Notes under the pieces: model-generated | The model's input: the letters and a program-made list of their open reading frames with translations, nothing else | What the model was told of the DNA's origin: nothing | Database searches by the model: none | Program-made: the position numbers and the translations under genes | DNA from: Planctomycetota bacterium | GTDB lineage: Bacteria; Planctomycetota; UBA1135; UBA2386 | Direction: 5' to 3' | DNA length: 51,135 nt | NCBI GenBank assembly: GCA_025459175.1 | Contig: JALORC010000043.1 | Span: 1-51,135 of the forward strand | In this document: positions 7,095 to 15,620 of the stretch, one piece after another | Numbering within the stretch: position 1 is the first letter of the stretch | How the letters are laid out: every line of letters begins with the position of its first letter

Positions 7095-9317
7095 TCACGG
7101 AATGAAGCGCGACAGCCGCGCCCCGAGGCCGTTGCAGACGAACATCGGCAGCCGCGACCAGATCCGCCGCGGCAGCGCCAGCTTCGGGTTGCTCGGGTGG
7201 AACTCCGGCAGCTTGCTGCCCGGCCCGATCAGCAGATACTCGTAGTGCAACGGCTCCTGCTCGAAGCCCATGTTGCGCTTGAACTTCGCCGGCCCCGAAT
7301 CGGCGCGGCTGCGGCCGAAGTCGAACCGGCGATAGCCCTGCTCGACTGCCCACTCCATGATCGCGCAGTAGATCCAGTTGTTGACGCCGGTGACGTTGAC
7401 GTCGTTCCACGAACCGGAGTAGTAGGCGTAGACGGTGTCCTTGAAGCAGAACGACATCACCGCCGCCAGCGTGCGGCCGCTCGGCTCGACCGCGCGGTGG
7501 ATCACCACCGCCTTGCCGAACTCGTCGACCAGACCCTGGAACCACTGCTTGGGCAGCGCCGGCGAGCCGAGCCGCCGCTTGTTCTCGGCGAACAACGCGA
7601 ACAACTCGTCGACCGAACCGTCCGGCGTCACCTTGATGCCGAACGACTCGCGGCGCTTGCCCTCGATCGCCGGTGCCTTCGGGTCGCGCGCACAGCGGAC
7701 CTCGGCCCGCGCCTTCTTCGGGATGCGCCCCATCACCGCGGCCGGATCCTCGGGCAGGTCGCAGCGGAACGTCACGTAGAGCGGCGAACGCTGGCGCTCG
7801 CCGGGCCGCAGTTCGAGGTGGCGCAGTTCGACGTAGCCGACGCCGAGCTCGCGCCCGAGCTGCTCGGCGCGCTGCAGCAGCGCGGCCTGGGCCGCATCGT
7901 CGTCGGCCAGCAGGCCGCCGTAGACCGCGTACGGCACGCTGACCAGGTTCTTGCCGAGGAACGGGCTCTTGGTCAGGAACAGCGGCAGCACGCCGGCCCA
8001 GCGCCGGCCCTGCTCGACCACCAGGTGGTGCTGGTGGTGCCGGAACTGCTCGGCGACCGCGCGCGCCCAACCGGTGCGATGGAAGAACGTGCCGAGCGGA
8101 TGGCGACTGACGTAGCTGTCCCAGCGCGAGTCCTCGCCCGGCAACAGCGGCCGCACGCGCATCGGTTCCGGCGGCGGCACCGGCACGGCCGGCACCGTGG
8201 GCACCGTGGGCACCGTGGGCTCGACGACCGCATCCGCCCCACCATCGACCGCAGCCGACGCCGGCAGCGCAGCCTGGTCCCCGCTCGCGGCGGGCGCGGC
8301 CGGCGGGCTGCCGATCGCACCATCACTCGGCACCGACGGATCCAGCCCGGCTGGCGCCCCGTCGGCGGTCTCCGCTCCACCCTCGACGACGTCCTCGATC
8401 TTGTAGTCGCGCAAGTTCGGCGCCTGCGTGAAGATGATGATCTCGCCGATCAGACCGAAGCCGATCAACTGGACGCCGAACGCGGCCAGGATCGCGCCGA
8501 TCACGAACGCGGGCTTGTTGCTCAACGACTCGTCGTGGCCGAGTCTGGACCACAGGTAGTACAACGTCACCGGGGCGCCGACCGCGATCGCCCCGAAGCC
8601 GAGATAGCCGAAGAACCGCAGCGGCCGCTGGGTGAAGCGCGTCAGGAACGTGATCGCGAGGATGTCGAGCAGCCGGCGCAGGTAGACACCCAGGCCATAG
8701 AAGCCGGCCCGCCCCTTCTCCTCGCGGTGGCGCGCCCGCACCTCGACGACGCGGAACCCCTGCCGCCGCGCCATCACCGGCAGGAAGCGGTAGAGCTCGC
8801 CGTAGACCGCGACCTCCTCGAGCACCTGGCGGCGGAAGCCGCGCGTGCCGGAGTTCAGGTCGTGGAACGGCATGTTCATGATCAGCCGCAGGCACCAGTT
8901 GAACAGTCGCGACTGCATCTGGTTCAACCACGGATCGATGCGCGAGTGCCGCCAGGTCGCGACGCAATCGGCGCCGGCCTCGAGCGCCTTCACCACCAGC
9001 ACGATGTCCTCGGGATCGATCTGCAGGTAGGGCGGCACGTTGACGACGAGGTCGCCGTGGGCCTTGGCGACGCCGGCCGACAGGGCGATCGACTCCCCGA
9101 GCCCGCCGCCCTCGAGCTGCACGATGCGCAGCGTCCAGCGCGACCCGAGCTCGCGCAGTTCCTGTTCGTAGCGACCGCCGGGCCCGTCGAGCACGAACAC
9201 GAACTCGCACCCGTAGCCGGCGGCGGTCAGCGCCTTGCCGAAGCCGTCGACGACCGGGCGCGGCTGCGCTTCCGGGCCGGCGATCGCGACCACCACGGAC
9301 ACCAGTGGCGCCGTCAC
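7095..9317 (-). CDS. GT2-like domain fused to FemAB-type acyltransferase
   Basis: One continuous 740-residue frame. Residues 5-230 have the dolichyl-phosphate-sugar-synthase-type GT2 fold, but the usual DDGS is FVLDGPGG and the DxD region reads NVPPYLQIDPED (about 93-104), so both metal-binding aspartates are absent. Two membrane helices follow (about 236-257 and 268-298). A Pro/Ala/Gly/Thr-rich linker (313-385) leads to a GNAT-fold FemAB domain (386-740) with TFFHRTGWARA, YYSGSWNDVN and FDFGRSRADSGPAKFK, like FemAB proteins linked to PEP-CTERM/exopolysaccharide loci. GTG at 9317 overlaps the stop of the canonical GT2 (GTGA). Role is probably glycan or peptide modification at the membrane; substrates unknown. 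Confidence 0.8.
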   Translation of the reverse strand: MTAPLVSVVVAIAGPEAQPRPVVDGFGKALTAAGYGCEFVFVLDGPGGRYEQELRELGSRWTLRIVQLEGGGLGESIALSAGVAKAHGDLVVNVPPYLQIDPEDIVLVVKALEAGADCVATWRHSRIDPWLNQMQSRLFNWCLRLIMNMPFHDLNSGTRGFRRQVLEEVAVYGELYRFLPVMARRQGFRVVEVRARHREEKGRAGFYGLGVYLRRLLDILAITFLTRFTQRPLRFFGYLGFGAIAVGAPVTLYYLWSRLGHDESLSNKPAFVIGAILAAFGVQLIGFGLIGEIIIFTQAPNLRDYKIEDVVEGGAETADGAPAGLDPSVPSDGAIGSPPAAPAASGDQAALPASAAVDGGADAVVEPTVPTVPTVPAVPVPPPEPMRVRPLLPGEDSRWDSYVSRHPLGTFFHRTGWARAVAEQFRHHQHHLVVEQGRRWAGVLPLFLTKSPFLGKNLVSVPYAVYGGLLADDDAAQAALLQRAEQLGRELGVGYVELRHLELRPGERQRSPLYVTFRCDLPEDPAAVMGRIPKKARAEVRCARDPKAPAIEGKRRESFGIKVTPDGSVDELFALFAENKRRLGSPALPKQWFQGLVDEFGKAVVIHRAVEPSGRTLAAVMSFCFKDTVYAYYSGSWNDVNVTGVNNWIYCAIMEWAVEQGYRRFDFGRSRADSGPAKFKRNMGFEQEPLHYEYLLIGPGSKLPEFHPSNPKLALPRRIWSRLPMFVCNGLGARLSRFIP
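8191..8217. repeat. Three exact 9-base tandem repeats in the GT2-FemAB linker
   Basis: GGCACCGTG occurs three times in a row inside the linker. On the coding strand it encodes a Val/Pro/Thr tripeptide repeat (TVPTVPTVPAVPV). Copy-number changes would keep the frame and alter only linker length. Confidence 0.85.
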
Positions 9318-10324
9318 TTGCTGGCCTCCCGCGCGGTGACCGACACGCGATGGCGGAAGAACTTCGACACCTTGACCTGCAGTTCGGCCAGGAAGCCGAG
9401 CAGGAACACGTTCATCGCCACCAGCAGCGCCACGGCGCCGGCCGCGACCGCGGCCATGTCGTAGTCGCCGAACCAGTCCCAGCCGCCGTCCTCGCGCAGC
9501 TTGACGAAGCCGAACACGAACATGATCGGCGACAGCACGTACAGCGGCAGCGACAGCAGCGTGAACCAGCGGATCGGGTGCGCCGCGAACTGGATCAGCA
9601 TCTTGATGCCGACCAGATCGGCCAGCACCCGGAACACGCGTCCGAGCCCGTACTTCGACACCCCGGAACGGCGAGGATGGTGGCGCACCGGCAGCTCGGT
9701 GATGCGAGCGCCGATGCCGGCGCCGAGGGCGGCGAGAAAACGGTGCATGTCGGAGTAGAGGTGCAGGCTGCGGACCACCCAGCTGCGGTACGCCTTCAGC
9801 GAGCAACCGGTGTCGTGGATGCGAGCGCCGGTGACCCGGGAGATCAGGAAGTTGGCGACGCGGCTCGGCAGCAGGCGCGTGGCGACCCGGTCCTGGCGAT
9901 GCCGGCGCCAGCCGCAGACGACGTCGTAGCCGGACTCGAGCTTCTCGACCAGGCGACCGATGTCGGCGGGGTCGTTCTGCAGATCGCCGTCCATCGACAC
10001 GATGGTGCGGCCGCGGGCCTTGCGGAAGCCGGCCGCCATCGCCGCGGTCTGCCCGTAGTTGCGCCGGAACATCACCAGTCGCACGCGCGGATCCAGGGCC
10101 GCGAGTTCGCGCAGCACGTCGCGCGTGCCATCGGTGCTGCCGTCGTCGACCAGCACGATCTCGTAACTGCGGTTCAGCATCACCAACGCGTAGGTCAGCG
10201 CATCGTGCAGCGGCACGACGTTGTCGCGTTCGTTGAAGATCGGCACGACCACACTGAGTCCGGGCACCTCGCAGGCAGTGTCCGTCACGGCATCTCGATT
10301 CTGGCTCACGGGGTCGGCGCGCAT
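9314..10324 (-). CDS. Family 2 glycosyltransferase, polyprenyl-phosphate sugar synthase type
   Basis: A 336-residue membrane-anchored GT2 of the DPM1/ArnC/GtrB group, which loads a nucleotide-sugar onto polyprenyl phosphate. N-terminal catalytic motifs are intact: VVPIFNERDNV, VDDGSTDGT, MDGDLQNDP (DxD plus the following LQ-DP) and CSLKAYR. Two C-terminal hydrophobic helices lie at about 245-270 and 287-315. It starts at ATG 10324, 77 bases after the tail-anchored protein gene, and its stop overlaps the GT2-FemAB gene by 4 bases. The pair therefore looks like an intact enzyme together with a diverged partner. The product may feed the GT-C enzyme elsewhere in the window, but that is inference. 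Confidence 0.85.
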   Translation of the reverse strand: MRADPVSQNRDAVTDTACEVPGLSVVVPIFNERDNVVPLHDALTYALVMLNRSYEIVLVDDGSTDGTRDVLRELAALDPRVRLVMFRRNYGQTAAMAAGFRKARGRTIVSMDGDLQNDPADIGRLVEKLESGYDVVCGWRRHRQDRVATRLLPSRVANFLISRVTGARIHDTGCSLKAYRSWVVRSLHLYSDMHRFLAALGAGIGARITELPVRHHPRRSGVSKYGLGRVFRVLADLVGIKMLIQFAAHPIRWFTLLSLPLYVLSPIMFVFGFVKLREDGGWDWFGDYDMAAVAAGAVALLVAMNVFLLGFLAELQVKVSKFFRHRVSVTAREASK

Positions 10325-10401
10325 AGTGCGACAGAGAGCGGCGTCGCGCGAGTTCTCGGCCGGGATTCGCCTGCCGTTGCCGAGCTGCATCTGGTCGGCG
10401 T

Positions 10402-10788
10402 TCACCCGACGATCCAATCGGCGAGGCATGCCGCCATGGTGACCGCGACCACGACGAGGATCAGGGCCACCAGCCGGTGGCGGCGCTGCGGCCGCCGCGA
10501 ACCCGGCCCCGGCAGCAATCGTGCGCCGAGTTCCGGCAGAGCCTGATCGGCAGCGGCGAGATCGCCGGCCTCGAGATGACGCAGCGCCGACCGCACCTGC
10601 CCCGGCAGTCGTTCGGCCAGCTCGAGGCGCAACAGGTCCGCGGCGCAGAGTCCCTTCCACTCCCGCACCAGTCGCACCGATGGCATCGGCTCGTGGCCAT
10701 GCAGTGGCCCCTGCACCGCGCGCAGTCGGCCGCCCGCCGGCAGCTCACAGCCGCCGGTGTCATTTGCATCCGGACCGTCCCCCGTCAC
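10402..10788 (-). CDS. Hypothetical tail-anchored membrane protein
   Basis: A 128-residue protein with GTG start. The first 100 residues are soluble, with acidic/leucine helices (LRLELAERLPGQVRSALRHL and ADQALPELGARLL). A basic stretch (RRPQRRHR) then precedes a single C-terminal hydrophobic helix (LVALILVVVAVTMAACLADW). This layout suggests a tail-anchored inner-membrane protein with its bulk in the cytoplasm. It is the first gene of the apparent operon with the two GT2 genes, and codon third positions are GC-rich as expected for a real gene. The start is uncertain because no strong ribosome site is visible. I do not recognise the family. Confidence 0.55.
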   Translation of the reverse strand: MTGDGPDANDTGGCELPAGGRLRAVQGPLHGHEPMPSVRLVREWKGLCAADLLRLELAERLPGQVRSALRHLEAGDLAAADQALPELGARLLPGPGSRRPQRRHRLVALILVVVAVTMAACLADWIVG

Positions 10789-10948
10789 CGCGGCCGTATC
10801 GGCCTTTGGCGCGTAGCCGCTGGAGATGCCGCGACGGCAAAACCGACGCCGCGCGGCACGTATGGTGACACCGGACCGCCGCGGCGCTACCGTGCTCCGT
10901 TCGCCGTCCGAACCGCCCGGCTGCGGACCGAACTAGCCCTTCGCATTC

Positions 10949-11986
10949 ATGGATCGCCCCGTCCGCATCGCCGTCGTCGGCCCGGCCCACGACCGCCTGC
11001 AAGCCGACCTGCGGCAGCTGCCGCTCCGGCCTGAGGTGCGCAGCTGGGTCACGCTGCTGGCCGACGCGGAAGGCCTGAGCCGCTACCAACCGGACCTGCT
11101 GGCGGTCACGTTCAGCGCGTCGGCCGAACAAGAGGTCGGCGCCCTGCGGCTGCTGCAGCAGTGGTGGCCGTCGATCGGCCTGCTGCTGGTCACCACCGCC
11201 GAACGGGAGCTGGTCGATGCCCCGCTGGCCGCCCGGCTGCAAGCGCGTCTGCTGGTGCTCACCGACGCGCCCGGCCAGCTGGCGGCAGCCATTGAACAGG
11301 CACTGCACGGCAGCGATCGCCCGCGGCCCGATGCGTTCGTCGATCTCGCCCGCGGTCTCGCCGACGAGATCAACAACCCGCTGCAGTACGTGGCGGGCCA
11401 TCTGCAGCTGTTGCGGGCCAGCTTCGCGACGGCCCAGGAACGCGATCGCCGCGACCAGATCGGCGCCGCGCTGCAAGGCATCGATCGCATCCGATCCGCC
11501 CTCGACCGGCTGCGGTTGTTGGCGCAAGCGGCGAACGGACCGCGGCGCAGCGAACGCGTCGACCTCGCCGCCGTGGTGCGGCAGGCCGGCCTGTCGCGGC
11601 CGGAGTCGGCGGCGGATTCGGTCGTGCTCGAGCTCGGCACCACCGAGCAACCGGTGTCGGGCGACCAGGAGCAGCTCACCGCGGCCGTGGCAGCCATCGT
11701 CTGGTTCGCCGACGAGCTGGCGGCCGCCGGTGCCGGGTGTCACCTGCAGCTGGACACGCTCGCCGCTGCCCGGCGGCTGCGCCTCACCGCCCGCATCCCG
11801 TCGCTCGGCGACTGGAAGCTGCCGCAGACATTCGAGCCGTTCTACCCGAGTCGCGCGCTGCGCGGCCGCAGCCAAGGTCTGGGTGTGTTCCTGGCCCAGA
11901 CGGTGATCCTCGGCCACGGCGGCCAGGCCACGGTGCGCCGCCTCGGCGACGGCACGCTGCAGTTCGACTTCGTGCTGCCGGCCTGA
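10949..11986 (+). CDS. Degenerate histidine-kinase-like protein (phospho-acceptor His replaced by Asp)
   Basis: A 345-residue protein. Residues 1-120 look like a receiver-type Rossmann domain, but the usual phospho-Asp position reads DLLAVTFSAS with no Asp at the expected site. Residues 131-190 match a HisKA dimerisation helix, except that the H-box reads LADEINNPL where functional kinases have AHEINNPL (Asp139). A HATPase-like domain follows (about 200-345) with an F-box-like FEPFYPS and a G2-like QGLGVFLAQ, while a clear N-box and the DxGxG motif are missing. It should therefore neither autophosphorylate nor bind ATP normally. A role as scaffold, anti-kinase or dimer partner is inferred. 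It stands alone between two leftward gene groups. Confidence 0.72.
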   Translation: MDRPVRIAVVGPAHDRLQADLRQLPLRPEVRSWVTLLADAEGLSRYQPDLLAVTFSASAEQEVGALRLLQQWWPSIGLLLVTTAERELVDAPLAARLQARLLVLTDAPGQLAAAIEQALHGSDRPRPDAFVDLARGLADEINNPLQYVAGHLQLLRASFATAQERDRRDQIGAALQGIDRIRSALDRLRLLAQAANGPRRSERVDLAAVVRQAGLSRPESAADSVVLELGTTEQPVSGDQEQLTAAVAAIVWFADELAAAGAGCHLQLDTLAAARRLRLTARIPSLGDWKLPQTFEPFYPSRALRGRSQGLGVFLAQTVILGHGGQATVRRLGDGTLQFDFVLPA

Positions 11987-12031
11987 GGACCTACGGGGTC
12001 GATGGCGCGGTGGTTCGCCGAGGGCGACGTC

Positions 12032-13720
12032 TCAAAACGTCTGCGGGGTCAGCGCGGCGACGTTCGGGTCGATCGGACCGAGGATCTTCTTGGTGATCGC
12101 CGACTCGACGAAGGTCCACAGCATCGACGTCACCATGTAGACCAGCAGTGCGGCCGCGTACGTGTAGAGCATCACGCCGAAGATCAGCGGCATGAAGCGC
12201 ATGATCTGCATCGACTGGCGCTGCTGCGGATCGGTCGGCAGCGGCTGCCGCAGCATCTGGATCAGCATCAGGATGATCCACAGGATCGGCAGCAGGTTGA
12301 ACTGCTCGGGCCAGAAGCCCAGCGAGAACATCTCGTCCGGCCGGCTGAGGTCCTCGATCCAACCGAAGAACGGCTGCTGGCGCACGTCGTAGGCGGTGCG
12401 CAGCGCGGTGAAGAGGCCGATGTAGATCGGCATGGTCGCGAAGATCGGTATGCAGCCGCCCAGCGGGGGCAGCATCTTGTGCTCGCGCTGGAACGCGATC
12501 ATCGCCTGCTGGTAGGCGGCCTTGTCGTCGCCGTGCTTCTGTTTCAGTGCGTCGAGCTTCGGCTTCAGCACCGCCATGCGCGCGCTGTAGGCGCGCATCG
12601 ACTTCTGCATCTTGAAGTTCACCGGCAACAGCAGGCTGCGTACCAGGATGGTCAGCATCATGATCGCCACGCCCCAGTTGCCGACCAGGTCATAGAACCA
12701 GCCGAGCAACCACAGCAACACCTTCGCCATCGGCCGGCCACCGGGCATCGTCACGCTGAAGCAGCACGGCGCGTTCAGGTCGACGTCGAGGATCGGCGCG
12801 AAGCGGTCCGGCTCCGGCAGCGTGCTGAACACGCGGTACGACTTCGGCCCGAAGTAGAGCCCGAACTTCACCCGCGTCTCCGCACCGACGGCCGGGATCG
12901 CGAGCTGCATGCCGTAGCGGACCCGGGTCGAGGTGTTCGGCAGCGTACCGGACTCGGGGTCGCCGAACGGCGGCACGGTGTCGACGTCGATCGACCGCAG
13001 CGACTGCTGCGCCGCGGCCTCCTTCGGCCACAGGAACGCGCCGAAGAAGCGATTGGTGCTGCCGGCGAACGACAGCTGGTTCGGATCGACGGCGAGGCGC
13101 TGCACCGCGCCGGCCTGCGGCACCACGTGCAGCGTGTCGCCGGTCACCGGGGACGCGATGCCGACGCTCAGCGTGCCGAACAGCCCGGACTCGTGCGGCA
13201 CCACCAGCGCGGGGCCACCGAGCACGAAGTCGAGCGAGCCGGTCGCCGTCGAACTCTTGTTCTGCAGCGCGATCTCGAGCTCGAAACCGCGCCAGGCCGG
13301 ATCATGGCGAAGCACCTTCTCGAGCACGAGGCCGGCGCCGCCGTCGAGCGTGAACGTGACCCGATCGGCGGCCGCGGTCGTGGTCCAGATCGCGCGTGCA
13401 TCGTCCGGGGCGACGCCGAACGCGGGCGACGACGCCGACGCGGCGCCAAGCCCGAGCCGCAGCGCATGGTCGGTGCCGTTGAAGGCCAGCAGCAGGTAGT
13501 CGGCGCCGGACTTCGTCTCCTTGCGCGCCGCGGCGAGGTTGATGAAGTGGTCCGCGGACTGCAGCCACACCAACCCACCGCCGGCCGGGGCGATCTGGGC
13601 GCGGAAGCTGCCGGTGACGCCGGGGGCGCCGAAGTCGTGGACGAACGCCTTCGGCGGTTCGGACTGGGCGCATGCCAGCGCCGAACAGAGCAGCACCAAC
13701 AGGGAACGCAGCATCGACAT
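12032..13720 (-). CDS. yidC: Membrane protein insertase YidC
   Basis: A 562-residue YidC/Oxa1/Alb3 family insertase, which places membrane proteins in the inner membrane with or without the Sec channel. It has a signal-like first helix (residues 1-18), a large periplasmic beta-rich P1 domain (about 20-325) and the conserved insertase core from about 340: GWFYDLVGNWGVAIMMLTIL, the PVNFKMQKSM positive patch, and IPIFATMPIYIGLFTALR. This matches the Gram-negative form with P1. I use ATG 13720; an ATG six bases later is also possible. Its usual neighbours rnpA, yidD and rpmH are absent here, and rpmH lies 12.5 kb away. The metallophosphoesterase gene is 53 bases upstream on the same strand. Confidence 0.93.
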   Translation of the reverse strand: MSMLRSLLVLLCSALACAQSEPPKAFVHDFGAPGVTGSFRAQIAPAGGGLVWLQSADHFINLAAARKETKSGADYLLLAFNGTDHALRLGLGAASASSPAFGVAPDDARAIWTTTAAADRVTFTLDGGAGLVLEKVLRHDPAWRGFELEIALQNKSSTATGSLDFVLGGPALVVPHESGLFGTLSVGIASPVTGDTLHVVPQAGAVQRLAVDPNQLSFAGSTNRFFGAFLWPKEAAAQQSLRSIDVDTVPPFGDPESGTLPNTSTRVRYGMQLAIPAVGAETRVKFGLYFGPKSYRVFSTLPEPDRFAPILDVDLNAPCCFSVTMPGGRPMAKVLLWLLGWFYDLVGNWGVAIMMLTILVRSLLLPVNFKMQKSMRAYSARMAVLKPKLDALKQKHGDDKAAYQQAMIAFQREHKMLPPLGGCIPIFATMPIYIGLFTALRTAYDVRQQPFFGWIEDLSRPDEMFSLGFWPEQFNLLPILWIILMLIQMLRQPLPTDPQQRQSMQIMRFMPLIFGVMLYTYAAALLVYMVTSMLWTFVESAITKKILGPIDPNVAALTPQTF

Positions 13721-13773
13721 GATGGGTATGGGGCGGGATCGGAGCGGAGCGCGGCAGGTCGGCGGCGGAGCGC

Positions 13774-14538
13774 TCAACGACCCTGCTGCAGCCGCTCGGC
13801 CAGGTACTCGGGCAGCTCGGGCACGGCGCGGATCTTCGCCATCACCGCGGCGACGTCGTACTCGAGCCGGTGGAAGCGCACGGTGCCGCCGCTGCCGTCG
13901 CCGTCGTAGGTGACGAACGACGAGCGCGGGTCGCCGTCGCGCGGCTGACCGACCGAACCGATGTTGATCATCGCCGGCTCGTCGACCTTCCACTCCATGC
14001 CGATCTCGGACGGCAGCAGGAAGCCACCGGAACGCAGGTAGACGCCCGGCACGTGGCTGTGGCCGACGAAGCACAGTTTGGCATCGCCCATCTTGGCGAA
14101 GCACTCGTCCATCTTCTGCTTGTCGCCGGCGTCGCGCGGCACCAGGTACTCGCGCACCGGGTCGCGCGGCGAGCCGTGCACGAACAGCATGTGGCCCTCG
14201 CGGTGCTCCTTCTTCATGCCGTCGAGGTAGTTCCAGAACTTCATGTTCTCGTCGCGCGGGCAGTCCTTGCGGCTCAGCTGGTCGCGGGTCCAGTCGATCG
14301 CGGCGCGCGCGCGCGGGTTGAAGTCCGAGGCGTAGAACATCGCCCCGTGCTCGTGGTTGCCGAGCAGCGAGAACTCGGCCCGCTGCATGATCGTGCGCAG
14401 CGTGTCGCGCGGCTGCGGGCCGTAGCCGATCACGTCGCCGAGGCAGATGATGCGGCACGGACCGAGACGATCGATCTCCTGCAGGCAGACCGTCAACGCC
14501 TCGACGTTGCTGTGGATGTCGGAGAGGAACGCGAGCAT
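13774..14538 (-). CDS. Metallophosphoesterase (calcineurin-like, YfcE/MJ0936 type)
   Basis: A 254-residue calcineurin-like phosphoesterase. The metal-site motifs appear in order: SDIHSN (residues 6-11), GDVIGYGPQP, GNHEHG, VHGSP and GHSHVPGVY. These give a binuclear metal centre that hydrolyses phosphomonoesters or diesters; the true substrate cannot be predicted. The ATG at 14538 lies 71 bases from the divergent miaA start, and TAGCCT upstream could be its -10 box. It probably shares a transcript with yidC downstream, but no functional link between the two is known to me. Confidence 0.85.
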   Translation of the reverse strand: MLAFLSDIHSNVEALTVCLQEIDRLGPCRIICLGDVIGYGPQPRDTLRTIMQRAEFSLLGNHEHGAMFYASDFNPRARAAIDWTRDQLSRKDCPRDENMKFWNYLDGMKKEHREGHMLFVHGSPRDPVREYLVPRDAGDKQKMDECFAKMGDAKLCFVGHSHVPGVYLRSGGFLLPSEIGMEWKVDEPAMINIGSVGQPRDGDPRSSFVTYDGDGSGGTVRFHRLEYDVAAVMAKIRAVPELPEYLAERLQQGR

Positions 14539-14609
14539 TGGCGGGGCGGAGGAGGCTACGGGCGGAGCCGGCGACGCGGAAGAGCGGAGGCGGTAACTTC
14601 CGCCGCCCC

Positions 14610-15572
14610 GTGACCCGCCCCACCGAACCGGACGCCCCCGCTGCCGCCCCACCGCTGTGGGTCGTGACCGGCCCGACCGCCTCCGGCAAGAGCGCGCTGG
14701 CGCTCGAACTGGCGGCGACCCTGGACCTCGAGATCCTGTCGATGGACTCGATGGCGGTCTACCGGCAGATGGACATCGGCACCGCCAAACCCGCCGCCGC
14801 CGACCGCGAGCGGGTGCCGCACCATCTGATCGACCTGGTTGCACCGGCCGAGTCGTTCGACACCGCCCGCTGGTGCGAGGCGGCCGCGGCGGCGCTGACC
14901 GCGGTGCACGGGCGCGGCCGGCGGGCGCTGTTCGTCGGCGGCACGCCGCTGTACCTGATGGCGTTCTTCAAGGGCATGATGCAGGGCCCCGGCCGCGACG
15001 ACGCGCTGCGGGCGCGGCTCGAACAGCGCGAACGGGACCAGCCCGGCAGCCTGCACGAGGAACTCAGCCGGCGCGATCCGGTGGCCGCCGAACGCATCCA
15101 CCTCCGCGACCTGCGGCGGCTGGTGCGCGCGCTCGAGGTGCTGGAGCTGACCGGCAGCACGATCAGCAGCCAGCAGCGCCAGTTCGATCGTTCCGACTGG
15201 GAACGCCCGTGCCGGATCGTCGTCGTGCAGCGCGAGCGGGACGACCTGCACGCGCGGGTCAAGTTGCGCACCGAGGCGATGCTGGCGCAAGGGTTGCTGG
15301 CCGAGACCGAGGCGATCGAACGCAGCGGCGGCTTCTCGCTGACCTCGGGCGCAGCGATCGGCTACGCCGAGTGCCGCGACTTCCTGCGCGGTCGCTACAA
15401 GGACCAGGTCGAGCTGCGCAACCGGATCCGCCGCAACACGCACCAGCTGATCCGCCGCCAGACCACCTGGCTGCGGCGCTTGCCCGGGGTCGTGCGCATG
15501 ACGCCGGAGGCCGGTGTCAGCGGGCTGCGGGCGGCGTTCGAAACTCCAGAATCGCCGGCGGGGCACCGATAG
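14610..15572 (+). CDS. miaA: tRNA dimethylallyltransferase
   Basis: A 320-residue MiaA. It transfers a dimethylallyl group from DMAPP to N6 of A37 in tRNAs reading UNN codons. The P-loop is GPTASGKSA (residues 21-29). Other family blocks are SMDSMAVYRQMDIGTAKP, VGGTPLYLMAFFKG, RDLRRLVRALEV, and TSGAAIGYAE followed by the Arg-rich C-terminal helix ending in RRNTHQLIRRQTTWLRR. GTG at 14610 gives the usual length; the frame is open further upstream but contains no family sequence. It is divergent from the metallophosphoesterase gene. A short inverted repeat (GGCGG-CCGCC) lies within 20 bases upstream of the start and may affect translation. Confidence 0.92.
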   Translation: MTRPTEPDAPAAAPPLWVVTGPTASGKSALALELAATLDLEILSMDSMAVYRQMDIGTAKPAAADRERVPHHLIDLVAPAESFDTARWCEAAAAALTAVHGRGRRALFVGGTPLYLMAFFKGMMQGPGRDDALRARLEQRERDQPGSLHEELSRRDPVAAERIHLRDLRRLVRALEVLELTGSTISSQQRQFDRSDWERPCRIVVVQRERDDLHARVKLRTEAMLAQGLLAETEAIERSGGFSLTSGAAIGYAECRDFLRGRYKDQVELRNRIRRNTHQLIRRQTTWLRRLPGVVRMTPEAGVSGLRAAFETPESPAGHR

Positions 15573-15620
15573 CATCCTCGCCCCTCTTTCCGGCCCAACC
15601 ACCCCCACTCGCCCCGGACC

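Noticed and set aside
7095..8162. FemAB domain as a separate gene starting at Met386
   Set aside because: The frame is continuous with the GT2 half through a low-complexity linker, and there is no stop, ribosome site or gap before Met386. An internal start cannot be excluded but is not needed.
14588..14604. GGCGG-TAACTT-CCGCC inverted repeat before miaA as a riboswitch or terminator
   Set aside because: Five base pairs only, in very GC-rich DNA, with no T-run; it may affect translation but is not distinctive.
15535..15547. tRNA T-loop-like sequence GTTCGAAACTCC
   Set aside because: It lies inside the end of miaA and no acceptor, D or anticodon stem can be paired around it.
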